Shown here piece by piece: positions 13,056-20,274 of a DNA stretch of 22,096 bases (positions within the stretch are counted from its first letter, which is position 1; every line of letters begins with the position of its first letter). The notes under the pieces were generated by a model. It did not search any database. It was not told the origin of the DNA and worked only from the letters and a program-made list of their open reading frames with translations. Source of the stretch: Anaerolineae bacterium (GTDB lineage Bacteria; Chloroflexota; Anaerolineae; B4-G1); contig JADHWW010000129.1 of assembly GCA_016783285.1 (NCBI GenBank), positions 1 to 22,096 on the forward strand, written 5' to 3'. The translations under genes and the position numbers were made by a program.

Positions 13056-14621
13056 ATGAGTACACAGTATATCATCGCCCACGACGTGGGCACGAGCGGC
13101 AACAAGGCGGTGCTGGTGGATACGGGAGGAGACATCCGCGCCAGCGCCTTCCAGCCTTACCCAGTCCATTATCCCCGTCCCGACTGGGCCGAGCAGGAGC
13201 CGGAGGACTGGTGGAAAACGATCGTCGCCACCACGCGCCACGTGTTGGCCCAGTCCGGCGTCCCGCCCCAGGACGTGCTGGCGATGGTTTATACTACTCA
13301 GATGCTGGGCATCGTCCCGATGGGCAGGGTAGGGGCAGGGCTTGTACCCGCCCACGAACCCCTGCGTCCGGCCATCATCTGGCTGGACGGGCGTGCACCT
13401 GGGCAGGCGGAGCGGATTATGCGCAAGTTCCTGGGGCGGCGAGTCTTCGCCGTCGTCGCTGGCGCGGAACTTTCTGGCAAGGACGGCCTGCCCAAGTTAC
13501 TCTGGCTCAAGGAGAACGAGCCAGAGGTCTACAGCGAGATGACCTGCTTTCTCGACGTCAACGGTTACCTCACCTACCGGGCCACCGGCCGGATGGTCTT
13601 CGAGTGGTCGTGCGCGTCCGCCTTCGGGTTTGACCTGAAGAAGAAGGACTGGTTGCAGGGAATCATCCGCTACATTGGGCTAGACCTGGACAAGTTCCCT
13701 CCGCTGGTGCGCTCGATTGACCAGGTGGGGGGACTGACGGCAGCGGCGGCACGGGAGTGTGGCCTGCTCGAGGGGACCCCCGTCTTCGGTGGCAGCGGGG
13801 ATGCCCAGTCGGCGGCGGTCGGTTCTGGTGCGGTCGGTGAAGGAGAGGGCCACATCTACCTGGGTACCTCTGGCTGGGTGGGCGTCGTCACCGAGAAAAC
13901 TCCCACCGGCCGCCATGGCATCGCCTCCATCCAATCCGCCGACCCCGACAAGGCGTTCCTGTTCGCCGAGATGGAGACAGCAGGAGCGTGCCTCAAGTGG
14001 ATCGCTGATGAGTTCTATCAGGCTGAGCAGGCCGACCCGAACGTCTCCAACGTCTACGTGTTGATGGACGAGAAAGTAGAGACGATCCCGCCCGGATCTG
14101 ATTTCCTGGTCTTCACCCCGTGGATGTACGGAGAGCGAGCCCCCGTCGCCGACACGTGGGTGCGTTCCACCTTCTTTAACCTCAGCGCCGACCACACCCG
14201 CGAGCACCTGCTGCGGGCAGTCTACGAGGGAGTGGCCTATAACCTGCGCTGGATCGTCGAGATCGTGGAGCATACCTTCGGCTTCCCGCTACCCACGCTG
14301 CGAGTCATCGGCGGGGGGGCGCGGGGCGCACCGTGGATGCAGATCGTCGCCGACGTGACCGGGCGACGGGTGGAGACCGTGGCCAACCCACAGGAGGCGG
14401 GGGCGGTAGGCGCTGCCCTCACCGCCGCCGTCGGGCTGGGGTTGTACTCCGGCTTCGAGGCGCTCAAGAAGGTCGTCTACGTGGAGCGGGAGTTCGAGCC
14501 CCAGGCGGGCAATGCCAAGGTGTACGACGTCCTGTACCGGGCCTACCACCGTATCTACGACTCCCTGCGCGGTCTGTACCGGGAGGTGAACGAGGTGCGG
14601 TTTCGAGAGTTCCAGGAGTGA
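13056..14621 (+). CDS. FGGY-family carbohydrate kinase (xylulokinase-like)
   Basis: A 521-residue kinase with both FGGY lobes. The N-terminal ATP/phosphate loop is AHDVGTSGNKAVLVD (8-22), RPAIIWLDGRA (104-114) is the sugar-contact block, and GGSGDAQSAAVGSGAV (245-260) carries the expected catalytic Asp249; LGTSGWVGV and VIGGGARGAPWMQIVADVTG (C-terminal lobe, with the GGGA-type ATP motif) complete the pattern. Overall it resembles xylulose kinases, but the FGGY family changes substrate easily, so the sugar is not assigned. An insertion of about 11 residues (GRVGAGLVPAH, 90-100) splits the otherwise conserved MLGIVPM-PLRPAIIWLDGR stretch and is encoded by a dispersed-repeat-like sequence. It is followed by a membrane protein gene, possibly its transporter. 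Confidence 0.88.
   Translation: MSTQYIIAHDVGTSGNKAVLVDTGGDIRASAFQPYPVHYPRPDWAEQEPEDWWKTIVATTRHVLAQSGVPPQDVLAMVYTTQMLGIVPMGRVGAGLVPAHEPLRPAIIWLDGRAPGQAERIMRKFLGRRVFAVVAGAELSGKDGLPKLLWLKENEPEVYSEMTCFLDVNGYLTYRATGRMVFEWSCASAFGFDLKKKDWLQGIIRYIGLDLDKFPPLVRSIDQVGGLTAAAARECGLLEGTPVFGGSGDAQSAAVGSGAVGEGEGHIYLGTSGWVGVVTEKTPTGRHGIASIQSADPDKAFLFAEMETAGACLKWIADEFYQAEQADPNVSNVYVLMDEKVETIPPGSDFLVFTPWMYGERAPVADTWVRSTFFNLSADHTREHLLRAVYEGVAYNLRWIVEIVEHTFGFPLPTLRVIGGGARGAPWMQIVADVTGRRVETVANPQEAGAVGAALTAAVGLGLYSGFEALKKVVYVEREFEPQAGNAKVYDVLYRAYHRIYDSLRGLYREVNEVRFREFQE
13326..13356. repeat. In-frame repeat insertion in the sugar kinase
   Basis: A G-rich then C-rich imperfect palindrome (GGGGCAGGGCTTGTACCCGC at 13332-13351 with flanks) encodes GAGLVPAH inside a conserved FGGY block. 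Its style matches the palindrome inside the lipid kinase. Confidence 0.5.
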
Positions 14622-14653
14622 GGTAGAGCCAATGCCTCCTTCTACTTAAGAAT

Positions 14654-14677
14654 CTCTGCGCCTCTGCGTCTCTGCGT
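14654..14677. repeat. Three 8-bp CTCTGCG(C/T) tandem units
   Basis: CTCTGCGC, CTCTGCGT and CTCTGCGT follow each other in the gap between the sugar kinase and the DUF401-type gene. The reverse complement has the ACGCAGAG form known from intergenic repeats of many environmental bacteria. Confidence 0.75.
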
Positions 14678-14723
14678 TAAAAATCGCCCTTCATTCAGGG
14701 GCGGGAGAAAGGGAGTATCGGCC

Positions 14724-15953
14724 TTGACCGCTTTGCTCAAACTGACCTTCGTCTTCGTTGGAATTGTGCTGTTGCTGAACCGTAAGTGGAATCTGGGACC
14801 AGTGCTCCTGCTCGCCTCCCTGGCAGTTGGTCTCCTCTTCGCCCGCCCGCTCCCAGAGATCGGGCGCGATGTTCTCCTGGCCACTATTGACCCGTTGACC
14901 CTGCGGCTGGCGCTGGCCATTGTGTTGATCATGATCCTGGCGGAACTGCTGCGCCAGACCGCTGGACTGCAGGGGATGGTCGAATCGCTCCAGGCGCTGA
15001 TTCCCAACGGGCGCATCGTCATCGCGGCGCTCCCGGCTTTGGTGGGGCTCCTGCCGATGGTCGGCGGGGCCATGTTCTCGGCGCCGATGGTGGACGAGGT
15101 GGGCGACCGGATGGGAGTGAATGGAGAACGCAAGACCTTCGTCAACTACTGGTTCCGTCACATCTGGGAGCCTGTTTTCCCGCTTTATCCCTCTATGATG
15201 CTCGCAGCGGCGCTGATGGGCCTGACGACGACCCAATTGGCGAGGGCAACGTGGCCGCTGACGGTGGCGGCAGTCGTAGGAGGCTTGCTCTTCGGTCTGC
15301 TGGGGCTGCCCCGGCAAAGCAGCGGCGATTCACTTCCGATCCCCCGCGCACAAAGCCTGTGGGTCTTAGCGACGAGTGTCTGGCCCATCGTGCTCGTCAT
15401 CACCCTCTCGCTGACCCTCCCTGTTGACGAGCGGCTCACCCTGATCCTCAGCCTGCTGGTGACCATCACGCTGATGATGGCGCTCGAGCGCGTCCCGCTG
15501 CGCGACCTGGGAGCCATACTTCACGAGCGCGTCCCCTGGAACTCGGTAGCGGTCATCTTCGGCGCACTGATCTTCCGGCGCGTGCTGGATAGCAGTGGCG
15601 CTATCATTGTTACTTCAGACGCTTTGACCGCCCTGCACGTCCCGCTAGGGATGGTTGCCTTTGGGGCGCCTTTCGTCGCCGGCCTGCTGACCGGCCTGAT
15701 AGCGGCGGCCTTCAGTATCGGCTTCCCGGTGATATTGCCGCTGGTGGTCGTGGATGGGGGAGTCGTCGCGCCGGGATGGACGGCCTGGCTAGTGGCAGGG
15801 GGTTTCTTGGGAGCGATGTTCTCCCCTGTTCACCTCTGCCTGGCGCTGACCCGCGTCTACTTCAAGGCTGAGTGGGGGCCGGTCTACCGCCTCATCGCGC
15901 CGTCGGCGCTATTGGTGGCGGCGACGGGCATGGGGATATTGTTGCTCTCCTAG
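14724..15953 (+). CDS. DUF401-type multi-spanning membrane protein
   Basis: A 409-residue polytopic membrane protein with roughly ten hydrophobic helices. The block LPALVGLLPMVGGAMFSAPMVDEVGDRMG (about 93-121) is the typical signature of the DUF401 family, and the later GAPFVAGLLTGLIAAAFSIGFPVILPL and GAMFSPVHLCLALT segments repeat the same GxxxG/SP style, which suggests two homologous halves as in ion-transporter-superfamily carriers. Substrate is unknown for the family. It begins with TTG 14724; GGGAG (14711-14715) stands eight bases upstream and no ATG in frame is closer. It follows the sugar kinase by 102 bases in the same direction, so cotranscription and a role in carbohydrate or organic-acid uptake are possible but unproven. 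Confidence 0.82.
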   Translation: MTALLKLTFVFVGIVLLLNRKWNLGPVLLLASLAVGLLFARPLPEIGRDVLLATIDPLTLRLALAIVLIMILAELLRQTAGLQGMVESLQALIPNGRIVIAALPALVGLLPMVGGAMFSAPMVDEVGDRMGVNGERKTFVNYWFRHIWEPVFPLYPSMMLAAALMGLTTTQLARATWPLTVAAVVGGLLFGLLGLPRQSSGDSLPIPRAQSLWVLATSVWPIVLVITLSLTLPVDERLTLILSLLVTITLMMALERVPLRDLGAILHERVPWNSVAVIFGALIFRRVLDSSGAIIVTSDALTALHVPLGMVAFGAPFVAGLLTGLIAAAFSIGFPVILPLVVVDGGVVAPGWTAWLVAGGFLGAMFSPVHLCLALTRVYFKAEWGPVYRLIAPSALLVAATGMGILLLS

Positions 15954-15980
15954 ATTCACATCACGAGAAGGGAGCCAGTC

Positions 15981-16079
15981 ATGCCCGCCATTCCGCCCCT
16001 CCTGTTGAAAAAACTGTACGTCAAATGGGAGTTTGACATCTTCCAGGTTCGCGGTAAACTGGTGACCGGGGAGGTGTAG
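15981..16079 (+). CDS. Very short ORF, possible gene remnant
   Basis: A 32-residue reading frame (MPAIPPLLLKKLYVK, then WEFDIFQVRGKLVTGEV) with a good Shine-Dalgarno sequence, AAGGGAG (15968-15974), six bases before ATG. The first 15 residues look like the beginning of a larger protein, and the change of character after residue 15 suggests a deletion joining two fragments. It may still be translated. No function can be given. Confidence 0.35.
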   Translation: MPAIPPLLLKKLYVKWEFDIFQVRGKLVTGEV

Positions 16080-16081
16080 TG

Positions 16082-16138
16082 ATGGTACAGTATCACGTTG
16101 TCCTGATACCGGCCGAGGAAGGGGGGTACACAGTTCGG
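16082..16138 (+). pseudogene. Truncated HicB-like antitoxin start
   Basis: MVQYHVVLIPAEEGGYTVRG matches the opening strand-turn-strand of HicB antitoxins (YxVVLxPxEEGGYTV). A HicB would continue into a VPxLPGCxSQG-type stretch; instead the frame runs into the palindrome at 16143 and ends soon after. No hicA toxin is adjacent. The ATG comes two bases after the preceding stop. Confidence 0.65.
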
Positions 16139-16142
16139 GGAA

Positions 16143-16176
16143 AGAAACCGGGTTTTTCAGAAAAAACCCGGTTTCT
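16143..16176. repeat. Perfect 15-bp-stem palindrome truncating the HicB-like start
   Basis: AGAAACCGGGTTTTT (16143-16157) pairs with AAAAACCCGGTTTCT (16162-16176) around a CAGA loop. Architecture and the AAACC-type arms match the element at 5348-5378. It sits exactly where the HicB similarity stops. Confidence 0.85.
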
Positions 16177-16239
16177 CATCTGTCAAACCCCAACCTCGTG
16201 TCCGTACCCTGGCACAACAAAGATCTGAAACGGGGAACG

Positions 16240-19200
16240 ATGGCGGAGATCGTCCGTTCTCAATCCTCCCCCCGCTGGCCCTTCGCCACAGCACTGCTGC
16301 TCGTCTTGCTTATCGCGGCGGCGCTGCGGTTGTACCGTCTGCCCGGACTGCCCCTCGGCCTCCACTACGACGAGGCGGCCAATGGCATCCTGGCCGGCGA
16401 AATTGCCCGCGGAGTCAAGACCCCCGTCTTTATCCCCTCCTACACCGGCAAAGAGGTGCTGTTCTTCTATTGGGCCGCACTGTGGATGAAACTGCTCGGC
16501 GCGACCCCGATGGCGCTGCGGCTGAGCGCAGCCCTAGTGGGGCTGGCGACCGTCGCGGCGACCGTCTGGGCAGTGCGTGAGTTGTTGCACGGGCGGCGCG
16601 ACGCGGGTTGGGTTTCGCTCCTCACCGGAGCCTTCCTCGCCACCTCCTTCTGGCACCTCATCCTCAGCCGCTATGGATTCCGTGCCGTGACGCAGCCGCT
16701 CATGCAGGCGCTGACTGTCGCAGCGCTTTGGCGGGGTCTGCGCCTGGGTAACCCTTCCCGCCCCGACCGACCAACCAACCAACCACCTGCCCCCTGGCTC
16801 ATCCTGGCTGGTTTTTTCTGTGGCCTGACCGCCTACACCTACCTGGCCGCCCGCGCTTTCCCTATCCCGCTGGCGGTGGCACTGCTGACCCTGCTCGTCG
16901 CCGACCGTCGCCATCGCCGCACCCGTCTGGGCCAACTGGCCCTCTTCGTCATCGCCGCCGCGCTGGTGTTAGCCCCGCTGGCCTACTACTGGCTGGCCCA
17001 CCCTGGCAGTTTCCTGACCCGCACACAGCAGGTCGCCGCCGGCAGTTGGGCCGGAGCCTGGGCCGGGTTCCGCGCCTGCCTGGGCATGTTCTTCCTCCGG
17101 GGCGACCCCTACATCCGCTTCAACCTCCCCGGCCGCCCCCTCTTCGACCCCATCACCGCTGTCCTGTCCCTCCTGGGCCTCCTCGCCCTCATCAAATCCC
17201 AAATCAAACCCCAACCCCCCAGCACCCGGCCCCCAGCACCCAATACCCAATACCCAATATCTAATACCCAATATCCAATATCCAATACCCAGCATCCAGC
17301 ATCCAGTCACCTGCATCTCGCCTCCCGCGTCTTCCTCCTCACCTCCCTCCCCATCATGTTGCTCCCCAGCGCCCTCGCCGTCGGCGACGTCACCCCCAGC
17401 AACCTGCGCACCGTCGGCCTCCTGCCCTTCGTCTACCTCTTCCCCGCCCTGGGCCTATCAGTGCTCAAATCTCAAATCTCAAATCTCAAATCTCGAATCT
17501 CGCGCCATTTGCCATCCGTCCTCCGTCCTCCGTCCTCCGTCATTCGTCATTCCCTACCCTCCATTCTCCATTCTACATTCTTCCTTCTCCTCCTCGCTAC
17601 TTTGGCCTTCGCCGCCCCCCCCGCCTACTTCCGTGACTGGGCCTCTTCCTCCGCCCTCTACTACGCCGCCGATGGCGACCTGGCCGATGTCGCCGCCTAC
17701 CTGAACCAGGCCGACCCAGCCACCGCCCCCCCCTACGTCGCCAGCATCCACTATCGCCACCCTACACTCGCCTTCCTGGCCGAGGATTATGGGACGATCC
17801 GCTGGCTCACCGGTGGGAGAACCGTCGTCTTTCCGGCGCAGGGAGAGGCGCTCTTGATCTTTCCCCGCTCCGCGTCGGAGCACCTGGCCTGGGTGCGGGC
17901 GGTGCTGCCGGATGGCTCCCTCGTCGCCGCCCCCCCTGGCCCCGACGGCGCGCCCGCTTTTCACGTCTACCGCGTCGGCCCTGCCCCCGACGGCTCGACT
18001 GAGACCGCCGAGGTTCCGGCTCCCACCCATCCACTGACCGCCGACCTGGCCCACGCTGTTCTTTTGCTCGGCTACGATGTGATCGGCGAGCCCACTTCCG
18101 GCAAACACGCTGAGGTCGCCGTCTGGTTCCGCGTGCTGAACATCCCCGACCAGGGAGACTATGGCCCCATCGCCCGGCTCACCGACCGCTGGGGCTTTGT
18201 CTGGGGGGAGACCCAGCCCTTCCACTACCCCTCCGAGCAGTGGACGGCCGGCGAGTGGGTAGTGGACCACCTCTCGATCCCGGTCGCACCAGGCGCGCCT
18301 CCCGGCGAGTACCTGGTCCGCTTCAGCCTCTACTCCGCGAGCGGTGACTCCCTGCTGCCCGTGCTCGACGACGCCGGCCGCTACGCCGGGACGACCGTCC
18401 AACTGCCCATCTGGCTGGCCCGCGCCGAAAGGCCTGCCCTGAGCGAAGTCGAAGGGCCTGCCCTGAGCGAAGTCGAAGGGCCTGCCCTGAGCGAAGTCGA
18501 AGGGCCTGCCGACCCCGACGATCTGGACATCCGCGCCCGCCTGGACGCCCGCACCGGCGACCTGACCCTGCTGGGGGCGAACCTGGACACGACCCGTGCC
18601 CGGCCCGGCGAGCGGCTCTACCTGACCCTCTTCTGGCGGGCTGATGAGGTTCCCCTGCCCGGCTACGACGTCCATCTCACGTTGGGCGATACGACCCTCT
18701 ACGCGGGCGCTCCCGTCCACGGCACCTACCCCACCTCCGGCTGGACTGCTGGCGAGATTGTCGTGGACCGTTACGACCCGCGCCTGCCGCGTGACACAGC
18801 GCCGGGCGACTACCCCTTGCGGCTCCGCCTGGGCGGCAATTCGGCAGGCTCCGGGGGAGACCAGCCGCTCGACCTGGGTCTCGTCACCGTGCAGGCCATA
18901 GACCGCGCCTTCGACCTCCCGCCCATCTCCCACCCGCTCACCGCCACGCTCGGCGACCAGGTCGCACTACTCGGCTACGACCTCTCGGCGGAGACCATCG
19001 CGCCGGGGGACATGCTTACCCTCACCCTGTACTGGCGGGCGCTGGCCGAGATGGACGAGGATTACACCGTCTTCGTCCACCTCCTGGCCCCTGATGGCTC
19101 GATGACCGGCCAGCGGGACAGCCAGCCGGTCGGTTCCAGTTACCCGACCAGCCTGTGGCTGGCTGGCGAGGTCGTCACCGACGTATACGAGATCCCCGTC

Positions 19201-19335
19201 CGCGCCGACACCGTGCCGGGCGCGCACCAGTTAGAGGTGGGGATGTACGTCGCCGAGACCGGCGCGCGCCTCCGTGTCGCTGGCAGCGCCGACGATGCGG
19301 TCTTCCTCCAGACGGTCGCCGTCACTGGTCCGTAG
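16240..19335 (+). CDS. GT-C (ArnT/PMT-like) glycosyltransferase with C-terminal beta-sandwich repeats
   Basis: A 1031-residue membrane enzyme. After the first membrane span (about 14-31) comes LHYDEAANG with Asp44-Glu45, the catalytic DE-type loop of lipid-phosphate-sugar-dependent GT-C transferases, followed by about ten further spans to residue 470. The outer C-terminal half has three related beta-sandwich modules, each with a LLGYD- or LLGANLD-type strand, an L-T-L-F/YWRA strand and a W-x-A-G-E-x-V-x-D-x-Y/L strand (near 600, 770 and 900). It would glycosylate a surface protein or lipid outside the membrane. I prefer ATG 16240 (GGGGA just upstream) over GTG 16198, which has no Shine-Dalgarno sequence. 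The loops contain several short-unit repeats, four of them with a 7-bp period, and a 24-bp repeat precedes the second beta module. Confidence 0.85.
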   Translation: MAEIVRSQSSPRWPFATALLLVLLIAAALRLYRLPGLPLGLHYDEAANGILAGEIARGVKTPVFIPSYTGKEVLFFYWAALWMKLLGATPMALRLSAALVGLATVAATVWAVRELLHGRRDAGWVSLLTGAFLATSFWHLILSRYGFRAVTQPLMQALTVAALWRGLRLGNPSRPDRPTNQPPAPWLILAGFFCGLTAYTYLAARAFPIPLAVALLTLLVADRRHRRTRLGQLALFVIAAALVLAPLAYYWLAHPGSFLTRTQQVAAGSWAGAWAGFRACLGMFFLRGDPYIRFNLPGRPLFDPITAVLSLLGLLALIKSQIKPQPPSTRPPAPNTQYPISNTQYPISNTQHPASSHLHLASRVFLLTSLPIMLLPSALAVGDVTPSNLRTVGLLPFVYLFPALGLSVLKSQISNLKSRISRHLPSVLRPPSSVIRHSLPSILHSTFFLLLLATLAFAAPPAYFRDWASSSALYYAADGDLADVAAYLNQADPATAPPYVASIHYRHPTLAFLAEDYGTIRWLTGGRTVVFPAQGEALLIFPRSASEHLAWVRAVLPDGSLVAAPPGPDGAPAFHVYRVGPAPDGSTETAEVPAPTHPLTADLAHAVLLLGYDVIGEPTSGKHAEVAVWFRVLNIPDQGDYGPIARLTDRWGFVWGETQPFHYPSEQWTAGEWVVDHLSIPVAPGAPPGEYLVRFSLYSASGDSLLPVLDDAGRYAGTTVQLPIWLARAERPALSEVEGPALSEVEGPALSEVEGPADPDDLDIRARLDARTGDLTLLGANLDTTRARPGERLYLTLFWRADEVPLPGYDVHLTLGDTTLYAGAPVHGTYPTSGWTAGEIVVDRYDPRLPRDTAPGDYPLRLRLGGNSAGSGGDQPLDLGLVTVQAIDRAFDLPPISHPLTATLGDQVALLGYDLSAETIAPGDMLTLTLYWRALAEMDEDYTVFVHLLAPDGSMTGQRDSQPVGSSYPTSLWLAGEVVTDVYEIPVRADTVPGAHQLEVGMYVAETGARLRVAGSADDAVFLQTVAVTGP
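16763..16785. repeat. 4-bp tandem tract CCGA/CCAA in the glycosyltransferase
   Basis: Two CCGA and three CCAA units plus a partial one, encoding RPTNQP in a loop between membrane spans. Confidence 0.75.
17239..17308. repeat. Ten 7-bp units of CCCAATA type
   Basis: Ten consecutive heptamers, starting CCCAATA and drifting to TCCAATA, CCCAGCA and TCCAGTC, with no break in period. They encode NTQYPIS-like repeats in a loop of the glycosyltransferase. Loss or gain of one unit would shift the frame. Confidence 0.92.
17464..17498. repeat. Five 7-bp units CTCAAAT
   Basis: Four identical CTCAAAT heptamers and one CTCGAAT, encoding LKSQISNLKSRIS in the glycosyltransferase. Confidence 0.92.
17516..17581. 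repeat. Two adjacent 7-bp tracts, CCGTCCT and CCATTCT
   Basis: Heptamers CCGTCCT drift to CCGTCAT and TCGTCAT (17516-17550); after ten other bases CCATTCT, CCATTCT, ACATTCT follow (17561-17581). They encode the LRPPSSVIRHSLPSILHSTF loop of the glycosyltransferase. Confidence 0.85.
18431..18510. repeat. 24-bp tandem repeat, 3.3 copies
   Basis: Three identical 24-bp units (18431-18454, 18455-18478, 18479-18502) and eight bases of a fourth encode PALSEVEG repeats. The unit is a multiple of three, so copy changes keep the glycosyltransferase in frame. The core CCCTGAGCGAAGTCGAAGGG is a dispersed-repeat type common in Chloroflexota-like genomes (recalled, not searched). Confidence 0.92.
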
Positions 19336-19695
19336 GCCTGACACGGCGCGTCCGGTCAATCGTCACGTTGACCAATCCCGTGGTGCTCTGCCCCTCCTGC
19401 GGCCGGGTGATGCAGCGACGACCCATCCTCCGTTCCCAGGGGCGCTGCCCTCCTTGAGCAGTGCCGGTGAGAACATAACGGCTCTCGAGGACACAGGCGA
19501 TGGCTCCAGGCGTCCTCAGTTCCGCCTGCCTGGTGACAGGTAAAACCATGCCGTCAGGCCGCTCATCCGGCTGCTTTTCGATTCCCCCGGGCATCGCTCT
19601 GGGGTGAGGACATTGACAACTTGCCAAACCCCACCTGTATGGGGCGAACTTGTCTCCATCTGCCCCACGTATGCCCGGTTCCTCGCACAACCGTT
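19336..19695. other. Gene-poor stretch left of the cassette array
   Basis: No convincing gene. A plus-strand frame near 19364-19456 contains a CPSCG zinc-ribbon-like fragment that ends after about 30 residues, and a minus-strand frame (19855-19322) stays open but has no recognisable domain and crosses the attC-like site and the next gene. It may hold a decayed gene or the remains of an integron platform; I see no integrase. Confidence 0.4.
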
Positions 19696-19724
19696 TTGCC
19701 TTAAATTCCAAATACGAGTACAAT
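19696..19724 (+). promoter_or_regulatory. Candidate promoter reading into the cassette array
   Basis: TTGCCT (19696-19701), 17-base spacer, TACAAT (19719-19724). It lies 17 bases before the first attC-like site, the position from which a cassette promoter would read through to the endonuclease-like gene. Confidence 0.5.
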
Positions 19725-19740
19725 ATGTAGCACCTGGTTA

Positions 19741-19794
19741 GTTCAACACAGATTATGTGGCGGCTTCGCGCCACATGAATCCTTATCGTTATAC
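19741..19794 (+). other. Short attC-like recombination site
   Basis: GTTCAAC (19741-19747) fits the R'' consensus RYYYAAC exactly. An inner arm GATTATGTGGCG (19751-19762) pairs over 12 bp with CGCCACAT(G)AATC (19769-19781), leaving G19777 extrahelical, then comes an unpaired spacer and GTTATAC (19788-19794) in the R' position (5 of 7 outer pairs). The length, 54 bases, is at the short end for attC. R' departs from GTTRRRY at one base. It could alternatively be a decayed attI/attC hybrid or a chance hairpin. Confidence 0.5.
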
Positions 19795-20274
19795 AGCTTG
19801 GACGTGAGCGTCCGGCGTAAGTCATGCAGATCTCAGACACTTGCTCAGTACGCAATGCGGAGTTGCTTCTCCGGCAGCGAGGAGCACTTGAGCCTTGCCA
19901 GGCTGTGGCGCGCCGTTATTCTGGTCGGCCTGAGGAGGATGAAGAGCTCCTGCGTGCTCTTGGCTTCGAGCCGGAGTGGTCATTCGACGCTGGCGGTAAT
20001 CGTCCTCGCTTCGATGCGTACAGCCAGAAGTGGAAAGTGGGCATCGAGCGGGAGATGCGCGAGCAGATGAACGTGCGTTCCCATCTTCTCTTTGCTGAGG
20101 TGGCGTATCAGAAGGGACTGATCGAGATCGGTGTCTTCATTCTCCCGATGAAAGGTCAGGGCACATTTGGACGCACTGTACGAGAAGTCACCAAATATGA
20201 CGTGTTCACCAAGTACTTCCCGCTGCAGGTACCGCTGTACTTGATCGGCTGTGAACAATAACAAGCTGTATAAC
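19788..20274. repeat. 13-bp perfect inverted repeat bracketing the cassette gene
   Basis: GTTATACAGCTTG (19788-19800) is the exact reverse complement of CAAGCTGTATAAC (20262-20274). The arms contain the inner edges of the two attC-like sites. In addition ATAACAAGC occurs twice in tandem (20258-20266 and 20270-20278). Confidence 0.85.
19824..20261 (+). CDS. BglII-like restriction-endonuclease-family protein (cassette gene)
   Basis: A 145-residue protein with the layout of small BglII/PD-(D/E)XK enzymes: helical NAELLLRQRGALEPCQAVAR start (11-30), then RPRFDAYSQKWKVGIERE (60-77), giving Asp64 and Glu75-x-Glu77 as probable metal-binding residues, then VRSHLLFAEVAYQKGLIEIGVFILP (84-108), the SHL-F-D-A-KG-IxIGV-type strand and helix seen in BglII relatives, and YDVFTKYFPLQVPLYLIGCE at the end. 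Such enzymes cut DNA, yet no methyltransferase is nearby. It is shorter than BglII (about 223 residues), so it may be a minimal or partner-dependent nuclease. ATG 19824 has no good Shine-Dalgarno sequence, as is frequent for cassette genes. It fills the segment between the two attC-like sites, with its stop six bases from the second. Confidence 0.65.
   Translation: MQISDTCSVRNAELLLRQRGALEPCQAVARRYSGRPEEDEELLRALGFEPEWSFDAGGNRPRFDAYSQKWKVGIEREMREQMNVRSHLLFAEVAYQKGLIEIGVFILPMKGQGTFGRTVREVTKYDVFTKYFPLQVPLYLIGCEQ

Noticed and set aside
16198..16239. GTG 16198 as glycosyltransferase start
   Set aside because: It lacks a Shine-Dalgarno sequence and adds a non-conserved polar leader; ATG 16240 has GGGGA and leads directly into the first membrane span.
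17239..17308. CRISPR array
   Set aside because: Units are 7 bp with no spacers and lie in a coding frame. The 42-bp and 24-bp repeats are also directly adjacent, without spacers.
17554..18933. 459-residue open frame on the minus strand
   Set aside because: It is antisense to the glycosyltransferase, rich in Gly/Val/Arg shadow composition and includes the antisense of the 24-bp repeat; no domain or start signal.
19322..19855. 177-residue minus-strand frame
   Set aside because: No recognisable domain, no clear ribosome-binding site, and it crosses the attC-like site and the start of the endonuclease-like gene.
19741..20274. Insertion sequence with inverted repeats
   Set aside because: The enclosed protein is not a transposase, no target-site duplication is visible, and the ends fit attC-like hairpins better.
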